Below are positions 22,601 through 31,072 of a stretch of DNA of 33,746 nucleotides, in pieces. The translations under genes were made by a program, and so were the position numbers. Every line of letters begins with the position of its first letter. Positions within the stretch are counted from its first letter, which is position 1. Origin of the DNA: Bacteroidales bacterium (GTDB lineage Bacteria; Bacteroidota; Bacteroidia; Bacteroidales; UBA7960); the NCBI GenBank assembly GCA_003560165.1, contig PWJC01000009.1, positions 1-33,746 of the forward strand, read 5' to 3'. A model generated the notes under the pieces. That model worked only from the letters and a program-made list of their open reading frames with translations, was not told the DNA's origin and did no database searches.

Positions 22601-22744
22601 CGCTATCCCCTGTTCAGCACCGGCCCCTCGTTACGGGTCAACCTCTTTGGCGCCCTCATCCTGGAACCCTATCTTGCGTTCCCCTTCCACACAAAGGGTA
22701 TACAGGAGGGTGTCTGGGGCATGAATTTCCTCCCGGGCTGGTAG
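19658..22744 (+). CDS. Exported metalloprotease-propeller-barrel fusion protein
   Basis: A 1028-residue envelope protein with three apparent modules. A signal peptide ends near QVFSQ (residues 25-29). First, a peptidase-MA/gluzincin-like domain (about 30-285) with HELVH at 143-147 and a downstream LVEGMAEY (E174, probable third zinc ligand). Second, a TolB/PD40-like propeller (about 290-600) with repeated SPDGQ/SPDGK/SPNGQ/SPDGR turns. Third, a C-terminal region (about 640-1028) like Omp85 surface antigens: VRGY at 895-898, LGGVEVRIPF, and a terminal aromatic (LPGW) typical of barrel signals. Start ATG at 19658; a TTG-based extension upstream is poor. I recall similar Bacteroidetes proteins annotated as TolB-like. 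Likely inserted in the outer membrane with the protease and propeller in the periplasm; the substrate is unknown. Confidence 0.85.
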   Translation: MYSKNISDTLKAFLLLSVVFLLGTNQVFSQYFGRNKPSYRSFDYRVFETPHFEIYHYFEDDSIPEFLANSYEKWYLRHQQIFRDTIKEPNPILIYANHPDFQQTTAVGGSIGIGTMGVTESLKNRVVMPILETNAQTDHVIGHELVHVFQFRAMFQDDSLSMNSMRNLPLWLVEGMAEYLSIGSVDPHTAMIMRDAIHRDDFPTLRDMTRSYQYNPYRFGHAFVAFFGRTWGDSLIAPLFSETAKFGYERALERVIGLSASTVSNLWKTSYESHYEAFLTDSARHVPVGSKLLSADNAGTINISPAVSPDGQSIAFFSERDLISIDLFLADAKTGNIRRKLSSASRTGDIDGYNFFESRGTWSPDGKQFIHVAVKQGVNQLVIVDVDRPRRSREMRVPGVPSFNNPAWSPNGQYIVFNGLVDGRSNLYRMDLESREVTALTNDRYSYAHTSFSPDGRYLVFVTDRPQTTQQGERLNLRKNIGIMDLRDESRSIAVFDVFPGADNVNPLFTTGQDGIYFLTNADGYRNLHLLELESGDVYRLTDLYTGISGITHMTPSISLAWESGEVFYSHFQDGQYSIFRAGPDEFDRVKVNPLIVDQTPATLPPFDRPTRAIVDANLENEPVAGILPVDSFREIPFDPRFGLTFIGSTGGVGMATNRFGTGVAGGISMLFSDITGENQLFTALSVNGEIYDFGGMVGYLNQESRINWGGTVSHIPYSFARLRLVPDTLGTPDGTVMVDNLQLLMQRTFEEQISANAYFPISVTRRLEAGASLAYYHFRLDAINNYYYQGFKVGESRERLDAPDGFSLQRLNVAYVGDNSYFGMASPMAGFRYRLGAERMFGRINMYNIVGDYRHYIQARPFTFAIRGIHYGRYGKDADNDLFYPLYLGYPGFVRGYDYSTLGQIQNTFDDAFAFEQLLGTRVLLGGVEVRIPFTGPERLALISSGFFFTELAWFLDAGVAWNSNNRITLDRSQANQPGKRYPLFSTGPSLRVNLFGALILEPYLAFPFHTKGIQEGVWGMNFLPGW

Positions 22745-22757
22745 TCTGACCGTGTTG

Positions 22758-24278
22758 TCAGGCATCTGGCTCCTCGCCCTTTACTTCTTCCATGGCCTTG
22801 GCCAGAGAAGTTTCCTTGGTATAGAAACGCCCCCATTTGGTTTCCGGGTCGGGCTTTGTGGACAGTGAAACAATGATCAGTGCGAGAATGGAAGCAGTGG
22901 CGGCCGGCAAAATGATGTATTGTTCGTTCAGCAGCTGGGTGCCATACAAGGCATTCATCACAGAGTTGGCGATGGTAATCAGCAGGGTGACCCCCATGCC
23001 GGTGGCGATCGAAGCCACTCCGCCCGAAACGGTCACCCGCTTCCAGAGAAAGGCAGCCAGCAGGGCCGGTGTGAGCCCTGCACCTACCATGGTATAGGCC
23101 GTCAGCGCCATGGCAAGTATGGTCTGGAACTGTGTGAGTATCAGGTAGGCCAACAAGCCCAGCAAGACCACCATGATGCGCTGGAAGATCACAATTCGGG
23201 CCGGGTCTGCCGCCTTATTGATAAAGCGTTGATACACATCGCGGGTGAGATTGGTTGACGGGGTGAGCAGGAAACTGTTGCCTGTAGACGTGATGATGGC
23301 CACCGAGGCAGCGATGAGCAACAGCCCCCCCCATAAAGGCAGGCCCACCTCGGTGCTGTAGCGAGCCGTATGCAGGATGATGCGCTCGGCATTTTCGATA
23401 GGCAGAAACATCTCACTGGCCCGGTCCAGCAAATTGAAATGACTGAATGCAAAAATGGCTAGTGAGGCAAGGGCTGTTTCCACTACGATGGTGCCTGATA
23501 CCCACCACAGTACAGCCGATTTGGCCGATTTTTCATTTTTGGCCGAAAAGAACTTCTGGTACATATTTGATTCTCCGAGCAGCAGGAAAAAGGTGGGCAG
23601 AAAAATCCCCATGGCCCAGAAGAAGTTCTTGTCACCAAAAACTTTGAAATGGGATGGATCGAGGGTGGCTACGAGGTGCTCAGATCCTCCGATATGAAAG
23701 AAGACCAGGGGGGCAGCTATGAGCATGGCCACGGTGATCACGGCTCCGTTGATGATATCGACCGAAACGATCGACATCATCCCTGCAAAAGCGGTGAAGG
23801 TGATGATAAAGCCTGCGGTGAGCAATACCCCCTGCCATTCGGGTATGCCGGCAACCAGGTCGAGCACAAAGCCCCCGGCCCGGAACTGGTAGCCCACAAT
23901 GGTGGTATAGGCGATCACAATGACGATGGTGCCCAGGATGCGGGCCCATTTGTTGTACCGCAGTTCCAGGATGTCGGGAACGGTGAATTCTGCTATTCGC
24001 CTGACCCTTGCCGCCAAAAAGAAGACAATGATGATGCCGATCCAGGCTCCTGCAGCCATCCATAGCTCCGAAAACCCCACATTGACTGCCAGGCCGGCAC
24101 CTGCCAGCAGGCTGCCCGATCCCATCCAGGTACACAGCAGGGTGCCAACCAACCGGGGTGTTGACACCGAACGCCCGGCCACCATAAAATCCTCCTGGGT
24201 TTTTACCATGAAGCTTTTATAAATGGAGATCGACATCAGGATAAAAAGGTAACCGAGAACAACCCACAGAAAGATCAT
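22758..24278 (-). CDS. Sodium:solute symporter family transporter
   Basis: A 506-residue inner-membrane protein of the SSS (LeuT-fold) family with about 13 membrane segments. Landmarks: AGRSVSTPRLVGTLLCTWMGSGSLLAGAGLAV near the start, ARVRRIAEFTVPDILELRYN, the GYQFRAGG segment, LGESNMYQKFFSAKNEKSAKSAVLWW, and SVAIITSTGNSFLLTPSTNLTRDVYQRF, where the Ser/Thr residues fit the sodium site region. The C-terminus is acidic and cytoplasmic. SSS members carry sugars, amino acids, vitamins or organic acids; the substrate here is not readable from sequence. It ends 13 bp from the convergent fusion-protein gene and has its own promoter. Confidence 0.93.
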   Translation of the reverse strand: MIFLWVVLGYLFILMSISIYKSFMVKTQEDFMVAGRSVSTPRLVGTLLCTWMGSGSLLAGAGLAVNVGFSELWMAAGAWIGIIIVFFLAARVRRIAEFTVPDILELRYNKWARILGTIVIVIAYTTIVGYQFRAGGFVLDLVAGIPEWQGVLLTAGFIITFTAFAGMMSIVSVDIINGAVITVAMLIAAPLVFFHIGGSEHLVATLDPSHFKVFGDKNFFWAMGIFLPTFFLLLGESNMYQKFFSAKNEKSAKSAVLWWVSGTIVVETALASLAIFAFSHFNLLDRASEMFLPIENAERIILHTARYSTEVGLPLWGGLLLIAASVAIITSTGNSFLLTPSTNLTRDVYQRFINKAADPARIVIFQRIMVVLLGLLAYLILTQFQTILAMALTAYTMVGAGLTPALLAAFLWKRVTVSGGVASIATGMGVTLLITIANSVMNALYGTQLLNEQYIILPAATASILALIIVSLSTKPDPETKWGRFYTKETSLAKAMEEVKGEEPDA

Positions 24279-24314
24279 ATCGCTTGGTTTTTAAGTTTTT
24301 TTATGAGATGCGGG

Positions 24315-24349
24315 CAAAGGTAAAAAAAAATACGCCCTCGACCATCAAA
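24315..24349 (-). promoter_or_regulatory. Promoter of the SSS transporter gene
   Basis: On the minus strand TTTG (24346-24349) is followed after 23 bp by TACCTTTG (24315-24322), a full -7 match, about 36 bp before the ATG at 24278. The -33 overlaps the last codons of the upstream gene. Confidence 0.55.
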
Positions 24350-26519
24350 ATCGAAATCTGAGCTGAAGTTTGAGTTCGGTCCTGAGGTTGCCTTCCACCC
24401 TGTCGAGCCCGCTTCCGGAGTGATCGCGGTTGCGGTAGGCTGTTTGGGCGATCCTGGCGTAGAGGTCGAGGTTGTAACGTAGCCGGTAGCGTACAAGCAG
24501 GTAGGCCCTGGTTCCGGCATCGGAATAGAACGGGAAGGAAAAGGCGTACAGCACATCGTGTTCGTGGGCATAGATCCTGCTATTATGTCCGCCGGTATCG
24601 AACATGGCATACCTCAGGGTGGCAGACAGGGGATTTGAGCTGTTTCGGTAAAGGATGTCGTGGTAGATCAGAAAGCCTTTTTCCCTGTTGGCCCCGTGTG
24701 CGTATCGGACCATTTCTGCGCGTGTCCTCATCGAAACTCCCGGAAGTACGGGATAGGCCCCGTGTATCCTCAGCTGACCGGTTTGCGCAGGTTCAGGATA
24801 ATGAACGCAGCCTGGCACGGCAGAATTCAGCGGCCGGCTGCGTTTGCGGTAGCGCAGGCTTATTTCCGTGTCCCGTCCGGGTGCCCAGGACAGGTGTATG
24901 AGGTAGTCGCTGGCTTCAGAAGGCATGTATGAGCGGTACCTCATCCACGGAAAGCCAATATGGTCGGCAAAGGCAGACAGTGTGATTTGTTGTGTAACCC
25001 GGACTTCCATGCCGGCATACATTCCCATTTCATTGCCTGCCCCTGGATTTTCACCAAAGGCAGAGGCCAGGGGCGACTGGTGTTTTTTGTGGTAATTGCG
25101 GTAGAGCAGGGCCAGTGAAAGCCCTGGGTCGAGGCTGATGATCACTCCTTTGAGCAGGGCAGGATGCCGGGAAGCATCTGCGGTGACTTCCCCGAAGAAA
25201 ACCATATTCTCCGCACCGTAACTGTAATGCATCCCCACAGCATGATGGCTTTGGTTGCCGAAAGCAAATTGGTTGTGAAAAGAAAGATTCCGGCCGAACG
25301 GTTTGCTGAAAGCCAGATGATAGGCCGTGGCGCCCAGCTTGAATCCGCCCCGGCGGTAATGCAGCATCCCGCCTGCAACGGTTTGCCTCACACTGTTTTT
25401 ACCCGCCAGCTCAGACGGGGTTCGGTGCAGGCCCGATTGCTGCAGGCTGGTGATCACCCCTTGCCCAGGCTTTCGGGTATCTGTTTCCCGCAAAGCAGCA
25501 TCCCTCCGTTTTGATGAGAAAAATACAGTGACTTCCATAGATCCCATACCGGCCGTGGCGGCAATGCCCCTGAAGAAATTGTTTTCGTCGACCGCGGTGT
25601 GTGGCCTGATGCCAGTTCCGTTTTTTTTTACGTTCAGGGCCTGGCTGGTTTTCCCGAACCCCATGCCAGTCCACAGGGTCAGGCCCTGACCAGACTGTAG
25701 CTGGAAATCACCGGCCGTCAGGTTCCTGAGTATGCCCTGGCCCTTCAGTTGCAGATGACCCGAGTAGAAGTCAAAGCCCCGGGGCTGGCTGCCCCTGAAG
25801 AATTCTTCGCCGGGATCTTTTTCGGCAGTGATGCCCAGGCTGAATCGGTCGTAACGGGTATACCGGTATCTTGCATAAAGCCTGTACGGACTGCCCAGAT
25901 ACCTGGCATTGGGATTTGACTCCAGCTCGAAAGGGCAAAGGGGCCTAAACCCTTTTTGTTCTTCGAGCAAACGCTGATATCGCAACAGCATCAACTGATT
26001 GCCACCCATTGGCCCTGCCCTGGGGATGCTTTCCCCTGCCAGGTTGCCATGGCCCAGGCTGACATAGGGCAGGATGCTTTCAATGAGCGGAAGGTCGAAT
26101 CCATCAATTGCCTGCAGTTCGGGGAGGCTGATCAGCCGGCCATGCTCCCTGATATGGGTCAGCAAATTGACAATCTGCAGATCGTTCAGCAGAAAGAGCT
26201 CCTGAAGTTGTCCGGGGGTGGCTGTATTCAGATTGAGCGGCCGCTGACGGAAATGCTCGAGTCTGTCCAGCAGGTTTTCTGCATCCGGGGCTTGACCACC
26301 CGCTTCCAGGAGACCTTCCAGGTAGAGCAGTGCCCTCTCGCTATGCGGGGCAGGGGGGCGGGCAGGCGAAAGGGAATCGGGTTCCATGACAGGGCAGGCA
26401 AGGGTTTGCAGCACGACTGTGGCCACGTGGGCTGTAAAGGCCAGCAGCAGCCGGAAGGCTCCGGTCAGCAAGACAGTGGCGGCAGGTGCGGATACTGTTG
26501 GTGTTGGGCAGCAGTTCAT
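24345..26519 (-). CDS. Helix-hairpin-helix plus outer-membrane barrel protein
   Basis: A 724-residue protein. A hydrophobic segment at about 14-41 is a signal peptide or anchor. Residues about 94-153 hold tandem helix-hairpin-helix units of the ComEA type (PLNLNTATPGQLQELFLLND, REHGRLISLPELQAIDGFD), normally a non-specific DNA-binding fold. The remaining 560 residues are rich in aromatic, alternating strands (RYRYTRYDRFSLGITAEKDPG and similar) and end in LKLQLRFRF, a good barrel-insertion signal. In Bacteroidetes such HHH-barrel proteins are widespread but, to my knowledge, uncharacterised. The gene follows the PorV/PorQ-like gene by 14 bp in the same direction. DNA binding or passage is a hypothesis. 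Confidence 0.82.
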   Translation of the reverse strand: MNCCPTPTVSAPAATVLLTGAFRLLLAFTAHVATVVLQTLACPVMEPDSLSPARPPAPHSERALLYLEGLLEAGGQAPDAENLLDRLEHFRQRPLNLNTATPGQLQELFLLNDLQIVNLLTHIREHGRLISLPELQAIDGFDLPLIESILPYVSLGHGNLAGESIPRAGPMGGNQLMLLRYQRLLEEQKGFRPLCPFELESNPNARYLGSPYRLYARYRYTRYDRFSLGITAEKDPGEEFFRGSQPRGFDFYSGHLQLKGQGILRNLTAGDFQLQSGQGLTLWTGMGFGKTSQALNVKKNGTGIRPHTAVDENNFFRGIAATAGMGSMEVTVFFSSKRRDAALRETDTRKPGQGVITSLQQSGLHRTPSELAGKNSVRQTVAGGMLHYRRGGFKLGATAYHLAFSKPFGRNLSFHNQFAFGNQSHHAVGMHYSYGAENMVFFGEVTADASRHPALLKGVIISLDPGLSLALLYRNYHKKHQSPLASAFGENPGAGNEMGMYAGMEVRVTQQITLSAFADHIGFPWMRYRSYMPSEASDYLIHLSWAPGRDTEISLRYRKRSRPLNSAVPGCVHYPEPAQTGQLRIHGAYPVLPGVSMRTRAEMVRYAHGANREKGFLIYHDILYRNSSNPLSATLRYAMFDTGGHNSRIYAHEHDVLYAFSFPFYSDAGTRAYLLVRYRLRYNLDLYARIAQTAYRNRDHSGSGLDRVEGNLRTELKLQLRFRF

Positions 26520-26533
26520 GGGACAGGGGATGC

Positions 26534-27367
26534 TCAGGGAAAGGAGAGGCTGAGGCCTGCCTGGGTGGAATAGCCCAGCACATGGTGCAGGGAAACGGAA
26601 AGGTCGAGCTGGTACCTGTCCTGCTTTATCCCGAAACCAAAGGCATTCAGCATCGGTCTGCTGCCCATGCCGGCGCGCACCGCGATGCGCTCGCCAGGGT
26701 GATATTCAGCTCCCAGGCGCAGTGCCGGCCTGTGTCCCGTTTCTTTTTCCAGCTCCACCGACAGCAGGACCTCATCGGAGAAGGCATAGGCACATCCGGT
26801 GCGGAAGAGGGTGGGAATGCTGGCCCTGAGGTCGAATTCGTCGTAGGGCAGCTTCTTTGCCCGGCCGGGATTGTATACATGGTGGCCCACATACAGCCCG
26901 GGGATGGGTTCAAGGATGATGCCGGCTGCAGCGGCCAGTGTGGAGGCACTGCCGTATTCTCCCGTAATGGCCCTGTGCAGGTAATTGATCTGAAGCCCGG
27001 CAGAAAGCCTTTCGCCGAAAAACCTGGAAAAGGCAAGTCCCAGCTTGCCTTCCCGGTAGACGCGGTTGCCAAAGCTGCCCAGGCTGAGTCCGAGGGTGCC
27101 GCTGCGGATGGGCAGCAGGATGGCTGCTGCGGCCAGGTTCATGTCGTGCAGCAGGTAGCGGTTTTCTGCAGCCACAGCGGCGGCGGGTGATCCCTGGCCT
27201 GACATCCCCGCCGGATTGTGGTTGATGGCCCAGATGTCGTATACGGCAACCCCGGAATGGGCCATCCCCGCTGTGCGGGCACCCGGAAACGCCTGACCCA
27301 TGGCGGTTGTCTTACCCAATACAAGGGAAAGGCTCAGCAGGGCATAAATCAAACCAGCGTGCTTCAT
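26534..27367 (-). CDS. PorV/PorQ-like outer-membrane protein
   Basis: A 277-residue exported protein with a signal peptide (cleavage near AMGQ, residue 25). The mature start FPGARTAGMAHSGVAVYDIWAINHNPAGM is the hallmark of the PorV/PorQ family, FadL-related barrels of Bacteroidetes: the substrate for type IX secretion shuttling in PorV, surface attachment in PorQ. The rest shows barrel strands and ends LSLSFP. Only the family is supported; no T9SS core gene lies in the window. It is transcribed with the HHH-barrel gene (14-bp gap), so the two probably form an outer-membrane unit. Confidence 0.8.
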   Translation of the reverse strand: MKHAGLIYALLSLSLVLGKTTAMGQAFPGARTAGMAHSGVAVYDIWAINHNPAGMSGQGSPAAAVAAENRYLLHDMNLAAAAILLPIRSGTLGLSLGSFGNRVYREGKLGLAFSRFFGERLSAGLQINYLHRAITGEYGSASTLAAAAGIILEPIPGLYVGHHVYNPGRAKKLPYDEFDLRASIPTLFRTGCAYAFSDEVLLSVELEKETGHRPALRLGAEYHPGERIAVRAGMGSRPMLNAFGFGIKQDRYQLDLSVSLHHVLGYSTQAGLSLSFP

Positions 27368-27404
27368 GGCGCATGATACTATTGCACCAAGTTACAAACC
27401 GGAT

Positions 27405-27412
27405 CAAAGATA
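27405..27412 (-). promoter_or_regulatory. -7 promoter box for the PorV-like/HHH-barrel operon
   Basis: Reads TATCTTTG on the minus strand, a full -7 match, 37 bp before the ATG at 27367. No clear -33 box. Confidence 0.45.
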
Positions 27413-27459
27413 CACCATGAAACCGGGCTGTTGGTTTGCTGAGCGGTCGCAGAAGGAGT

Positions 27460-27972
27460 TTAAAAAACCCGGAACCGGAAATGAACTTCCTTCAGATCGT
27501 CGTTTGCCTTGATGACCTTCTTTTTTAAATCGTTTTTGAACTGCACCAGCTTCTGCTGAATGTTCTCGTCGGTATGGGCCAGGATCTGGGCAGCCAGGAT
27601 GGCCGCATTCCGCGCCCCGTCGAGTGCTACTGTGGCCACGGGAATACCTGCGGGCATCTGCAGTATGGATAGGATGCTGTCCCATCCATCGATAGAGAGC
27701 GAAGAACGAACAGGCACACCGATGACCGGAAGGGTGGTCCCGGCAGCAACAACACCGGGAAGGTGTGCGGCACCGCCGGCACCGGCAATGATCACCTTTA
27801 CTCCTTTTTTGTGTGCATTTTCAGAAAACTCCATCACCCTTTCGGGTGTGCGGTGTGCTGACAGGGCATTGATCTCGAAAGGGATCTCCATTTCGTCGAG
27901 AAAGCGGGCCGCCTGTTCCATGACGGGCATGTCGGAGGTGCTTCCCATAATGATACTCACCAAAGCTTGCAT
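27460..27972 (-). CDS. purE: N5-CAIR mutase (class I PurE)
   Basis: Converts N5-carboxyaminoimidazole ribonucleotide to 4-carboxy-AIR in purine synthesis; cytoplasmic octamer in the family. The 170-residue length fits class I PurE. Landmarks: IIMGSTSDMPVM (7-18), SAHRTPERV with the catalytic histidine H40, AGAGGAAHLPGVVAAGT (63-79), and SIDGWDSILSILQMPAGIPVATVALDG. purK or other pur genes are not adjacent. It is divergent from the S9 peptidase gene. Confidence 0.96.
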   Translation of the reverse strand: MQALVSIIMGSTSDMPVMEQAARFLDEMEIPFEINALSAHRTPERVMEFSENAHKKGVKVIIAGAGGAAHLPGVVAAGTTLPVIGVPVRSSLSIDGWDSILSILQMPAGIPVATVALDGARNAAILAAQILAHTDENIQQKLVQFKNDLKKKVIKANDDLKEVHFRFRVF

Positions 27973-27997
27973 ACGGTATGGTTTTTTTTGTACGCTG

Positions 27998-28005
27998 CAA
28001 AATTA
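27998..28005 (-). promoter_or_regulatory. -7 promoter box for purE
   Basis: Reads TAATTTTG on the minus strand, a full -7 match, 25 bp before the ATG at 27972. No clear -33 box or riboswitch fold was seen in this short leader. Confidence 0.45.
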
Positions 28006-28048
28006 CAATCTTTGGGTGAGTCTCAGCCGAAAAATGATCACCTGGCTT

Positions 28049-28078
28049 TTTGCCGAACTTTAATTATCGCTATCTTTA
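28049..28078 (+). promoter_or_regulatory. Promoter of the S9 peptidase gene
   Basis: TTTG (28049-28052), 18 bp, then TATCTTTA (28071-28078), a near-complete -33/-7 pair, with a leader of about 75 nt before the ATG at 28158. It also excludes upstream TTG-based starts of the frame as the first codon near 28095 would be in an unlikely leader. Confidence 0.5.
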
Positions 28079-28157
28079 GGCCCCGCTCTGGCAGTTGAAA
28101 GGCCCACAGTCCGGAGGGAGTTCACCAGAATCATTCACCAACACAACCAATTTTTCC

Positions 28158-30998
28158 ATGTTATTTAAAACAAGTTTAAAGAGTCTGGTCCTTTCGGCCA
28201 TTTTTCTGGCTGTTTATCTGCCCCTGCATGGCAGCAATGCCCTTCCGCCCATCAGCTGGTCCGATGTGGCCGGATGGAAGCACATCCCTCCCGCATCTGC
28301 CAGTTTCCCGGATAACGGGCAATGGTTTGCCTACTGGTATTCGCCCAATAAAGGTGACTCAGAATTGATCCTTCGGCAAACAACGGCCGGTTCGCAGCTT
28401 GCCAAAACCTGGGAAATTGGTGAAACTGCCGGCAATGCGCGTACCTCCATTGTGTTTAATGCCGATGCTTCGTTTTTGGGATTTGTGAAATTTCCTGCCG
28501 GAAAAGCAAAAGAAAAAGCCTCCCGCGACAACCGTCCGCAAAACAAACTGGTGCTGGTTGACCTGGACGACCTCGAAGAAAAGACTTTTGACAACCTGAA
28601 GGGGTTCTCCTTTTCAAAAAAACATCCTGCCTGGGTAGCCATTCACCTCACCACTCCACGTCAGGGGCAGGGAAATGATGCCGCCCGGGGTGCCGACCTG
28701 CTGCTTTATCATACAACCCGCAAAACCACCTTTAACATTGGTAATGTATCCGATTATGCCTTCAATGTCAGCGGCGACTGGCTTGCATACCTTATTGATG
28801 CCACCGGCATGGCCGGAAATGGGATATTTCTGCGCAACATGAATACAGGAGAAATCCTTTCAATGGAAACCGGCAAGGCGAGATATACCAATTTACGCTG
28901 GACGGAGGAAGGCGATGCCCTCGTTGCACTAAAAGCCCTGAAAGACGACGATTATGAAGACGATCTCCATCATGTGGTTGCCCTTCGCAAGCAGCGTCGG
29001 GGCGGATTTGAAAAAATTGTGGTGGATCCTTCCGGCCTGGATGGATTTCCCGAAGGGATGACCATTAGTCCCAACCGACCCCCTTCCTGGACAAAAGATC
29101 TTACCCGCATTGACTTTGGCATTCATCAGGCAGCCATGAAGCAAGGAAAGCAGCCGAAAGATACTTCCGGAACCGATGAGGCTGCGCCATCCGGCAAACC
29201 CGGGGAAAAACCCGATCTGGTGATCTGGCATTGGGAAGACCCCCGTTTGCAATCGGTGCAGCAAGTGAGGCGCCGCTCGGATGAAAATCAGAATTATTTG
29301 TCTGTGTTTCACGTTGACAACAAGAGGTTTGTCCGATTGGCCGATGAAGCTGTTTCTGTTGTAATTGCTCCGGAGAAGGGCCGTTTTGCCATAGGCTATG
29401 ACAACAAGCCTTACGAATTGCTTGGGAGCCTGAGTGGTGTTAATTACAGGGATATTTACAAAATTGATCTGCAAACCGCTGAAAAATCCATGATCCTGGA
29501 GCAGCACCGGATTGCTGCCGGCAATCCCGTTTCGCCCGATGGTAACTACATGGTGTATTTCGAGGAAGGCCATTATTTTGTTTACCATCTCGAAACTGAC
29601 GAAATCATCAATGTTACCGAAAACATCCCCACTTCTTTTGTCAATAAAAGAAACGATGTGAATGTGGAATATCCCCCCACGGCTTCGTGGGGATGGACCA
29701 GCGACTCCCGCTCGCTTATCCTGACTGACAACTACGATGTCTGGAGGGTGGATTACAACGGAAGGAATGCGGTCAATCTCACAGTAAATGGTGAACAAAA
29801 TGCCTGGATTTACCAATCACGAATCCGGATCGAAGACCGGGAGGACGGAATAGACCTGAGCAAACCCATGTTTATCCGCATGATGGACGACAATACCAAA
29901 CAAACCGGCATTGCACGCATCGACCGGGGCCGTCCGGGGGCCAAAATACTTTTGATGGAAGATGCCATTTTTTCTGGATTGTCCAAAATAGCCGAAACCG
30001 ACCTGTACAGCTTTGTGCGTCAAACCCCGCAGGAGGCCCCCAATTACTACCTGGCCAGAGGGGTTGAGCTGGAAAATATTCAAAAATTAACCGATGTGTA
30101 TCCGGAACAAAATGAGCTTGCATGGTCTCCGGGGCAAAGACTACTTGAATTTGTAAGCGACAAGGGAGATACCTTGCAGGCTGCGCTGTATTTGCCGGCA
30201 GGATATGAGGAAGGAAAGAGTTATCCCACCGTAGTCTACATTTACGAAAGGCTCACCCAAAACCTGAACAGCTATGCGCGGCCATCTTTCCCGGGCGGAG
30301 GGTTTAACCGCTCCATTTACACCAGCAATGGCTATGCGGTACTCATGCCCGATATTGTTTACAAACTGAATGATCCCGGAATGTCTGCCGTGTGGTGTGT
30401 CCTGCCGGCCCTGGATGCTGCCATTGAAACCGGCATTGCTGATGCTGACAATGTAGCCATACACGGGCATTCATGGGGAGGATACCAGACTTCGCATTTG
30501 ATCACACAGACCAACAGGTTTAAGGCTGCGGTTGCCGGTGCCCCCCTGACCAATATGATCAGCATGTACAGTCTTATATACTGGAACACAGGGGGTGCCA
30601 ACCAGGCCATCTTCGAGAGCAGCCAGGGCCGCTTTACTTCGGGTTATTGGGACAACTGGGAAGCCTACAAAAGAAATTCGCCCGTATTTTATGCGGCCAA
30701 TGTACAGACCCCGCTCTTGCTGATGCACAACGACAAGGATGGTGCCGTCGACTTTACCCAGGGCATCGAGTACTACAATACCCTGCGCCGGCTGAAAAAA
30801 CCGGTGATTATGCTGCAATATGAGGGAGAGAACCATGGTTTGCGCAAACTGCCCAACCAGGCCGATTACGCCATGCGGATGATGGAGTTTCTGGATCATT
30901 ACCTAAAAGGAGCCGAAGCTCCGGCCTGGCTGCTGGATGGAGTGCCCCTGCTGGAGATGGAAAAACACCTGGAGGACCGTCCCCGGGTGTTCGAGTGA
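28158..30998 (+). CDS. Exported prolyl-oligopeptidase-family (S9) peptidase
   Basis: A 946-residue serine peptidase of family S9, probably periplasmic. A signal peptide covers about residues 1-27 (KTSLKSLVLSAIFLAVYLPL). The N-terminal two-thirds form a beta-propeller with many WD/PD40-like repeats, including a Lys-rich charged stretch (KAKEKASRDNRPQNK) and a Gly/Pro-rich linker near 340-355. The C-terminal alpha/beta-hydrolase domain holds the triad S772 in GHSWGGYQ, D861 in MHNDKDGAVDF, and H893 in GENHGLR. At 946 residues it is longer than typical S9A or S9C enzymes. S9 enzymes trim peptides, often dipeptides; the specificity is unclear. Its stop overlaps an open upstream extension of the BCCT gene. 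Confidence 0.93.
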   Translation: MLFKTSLKSLVLSAIFLAVYLPLHGSNALPPISWSDVAGWKHIPPASASFPDNGQWFAYWYSPNKGDSELILRQTTAGSQLAKTWEIGETAGNARTSIVFNADASFLGFVKFPAGKAKEKASRDNRPQNKLVLVDLDDLEEKTFDNLKGFSFSKKHPAWVAIHLTTPRQGQGNDAARGADLLLYHTTRKTTFNIGNVSDYAFNVSGDWLAYLIDATGMAGNGIFLRNMNTGEILSMETGKARYTNLRWTEEGDALVALKALKDDDYEDDLHHVVALRKQRRGGFEKIVVDPSGLDGFPEGMTISPNRPPSWTKDLTRIDFGIHQAAMKQGKQPKDTSGTDEAAPSGKPGEKPDLVIWHWEDPRLQSVQQVRRRSDENQNYLSVFHVDNKRFVRLADEAVSVVIAPEKGRFAIGYDNKPYELLGSLSGVNYRDIYKIDLQTAEKSMILEQHRIAAGNPVSPDGNYMVYFEEGHYFVYHLETDEIINVTENIPTSFVNKRNDVNVEYPPTASWGWTSDSRSLILTDNYDVWRVDYNGRNAVNLTVNGEQNAWIYQSRIRIEDREDGIDLSKPMFIRMMDDNTKQTGIARIDRGRPGAKILLMEDAIFSGLSKIAETDLYSFVRQTPQEAPNYYLARGVELENIQKLTDVYPEQNELAWSPGQRLLEFVSDKGDTLQAALYLPAGYEEGKSYPTVVYIYERLTQNLNSYARPSFPGGGFNRSIYTSNGYAVLMPDIVYKLNDPGMSAVWCVLPALDAAIETGIADADNVAIHGHSWGGYQTSHLITQTNRFKAAVAGAPLTNMISMYSLIYWNTGGANQAIFESSQGRFTSGYWDNWEAYKRNSPVFYAANVQTPLLLMHNDKDGAVDFTQGIEYYNTLRRLKKPVIMLQYEGENHGLRKLPNQADYAMRMMEFLDHYLKGAEAPAWLLDGVPLLEMEKHLEDRPRVFE

Positions 30999-31022
30999 CC
31001 GGCGGGATTTTAAGGGCTGCAA

Positions 31023-31054
31023 TTGGGTTTTTAGCTTCATCCTTTTTATCTTTA
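31023..31054 (+). promoter_or_regulatory. Promoter of the BCCT gene
   Basis: TTG (31023-31025), 21 bp, then TATCTTTA (31047-31054), followed after 18 bp by the ATG at 31073. This promoter lies inside the region that a GTG start at 30995 would translate, and so supports the ATG. Confidence 0.5.
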
Positions 31055-31072
31055 CGGAAAGATCCTGTTCCC

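Noticed and set aside
26534-27367. Evidence for a type IX secretion gene cluster
   Set aside because: PorV/PorQ-like proteins are common in Bacteroidetes without a local T9SS cluster; no PorK, L, M, N or Sov is present.
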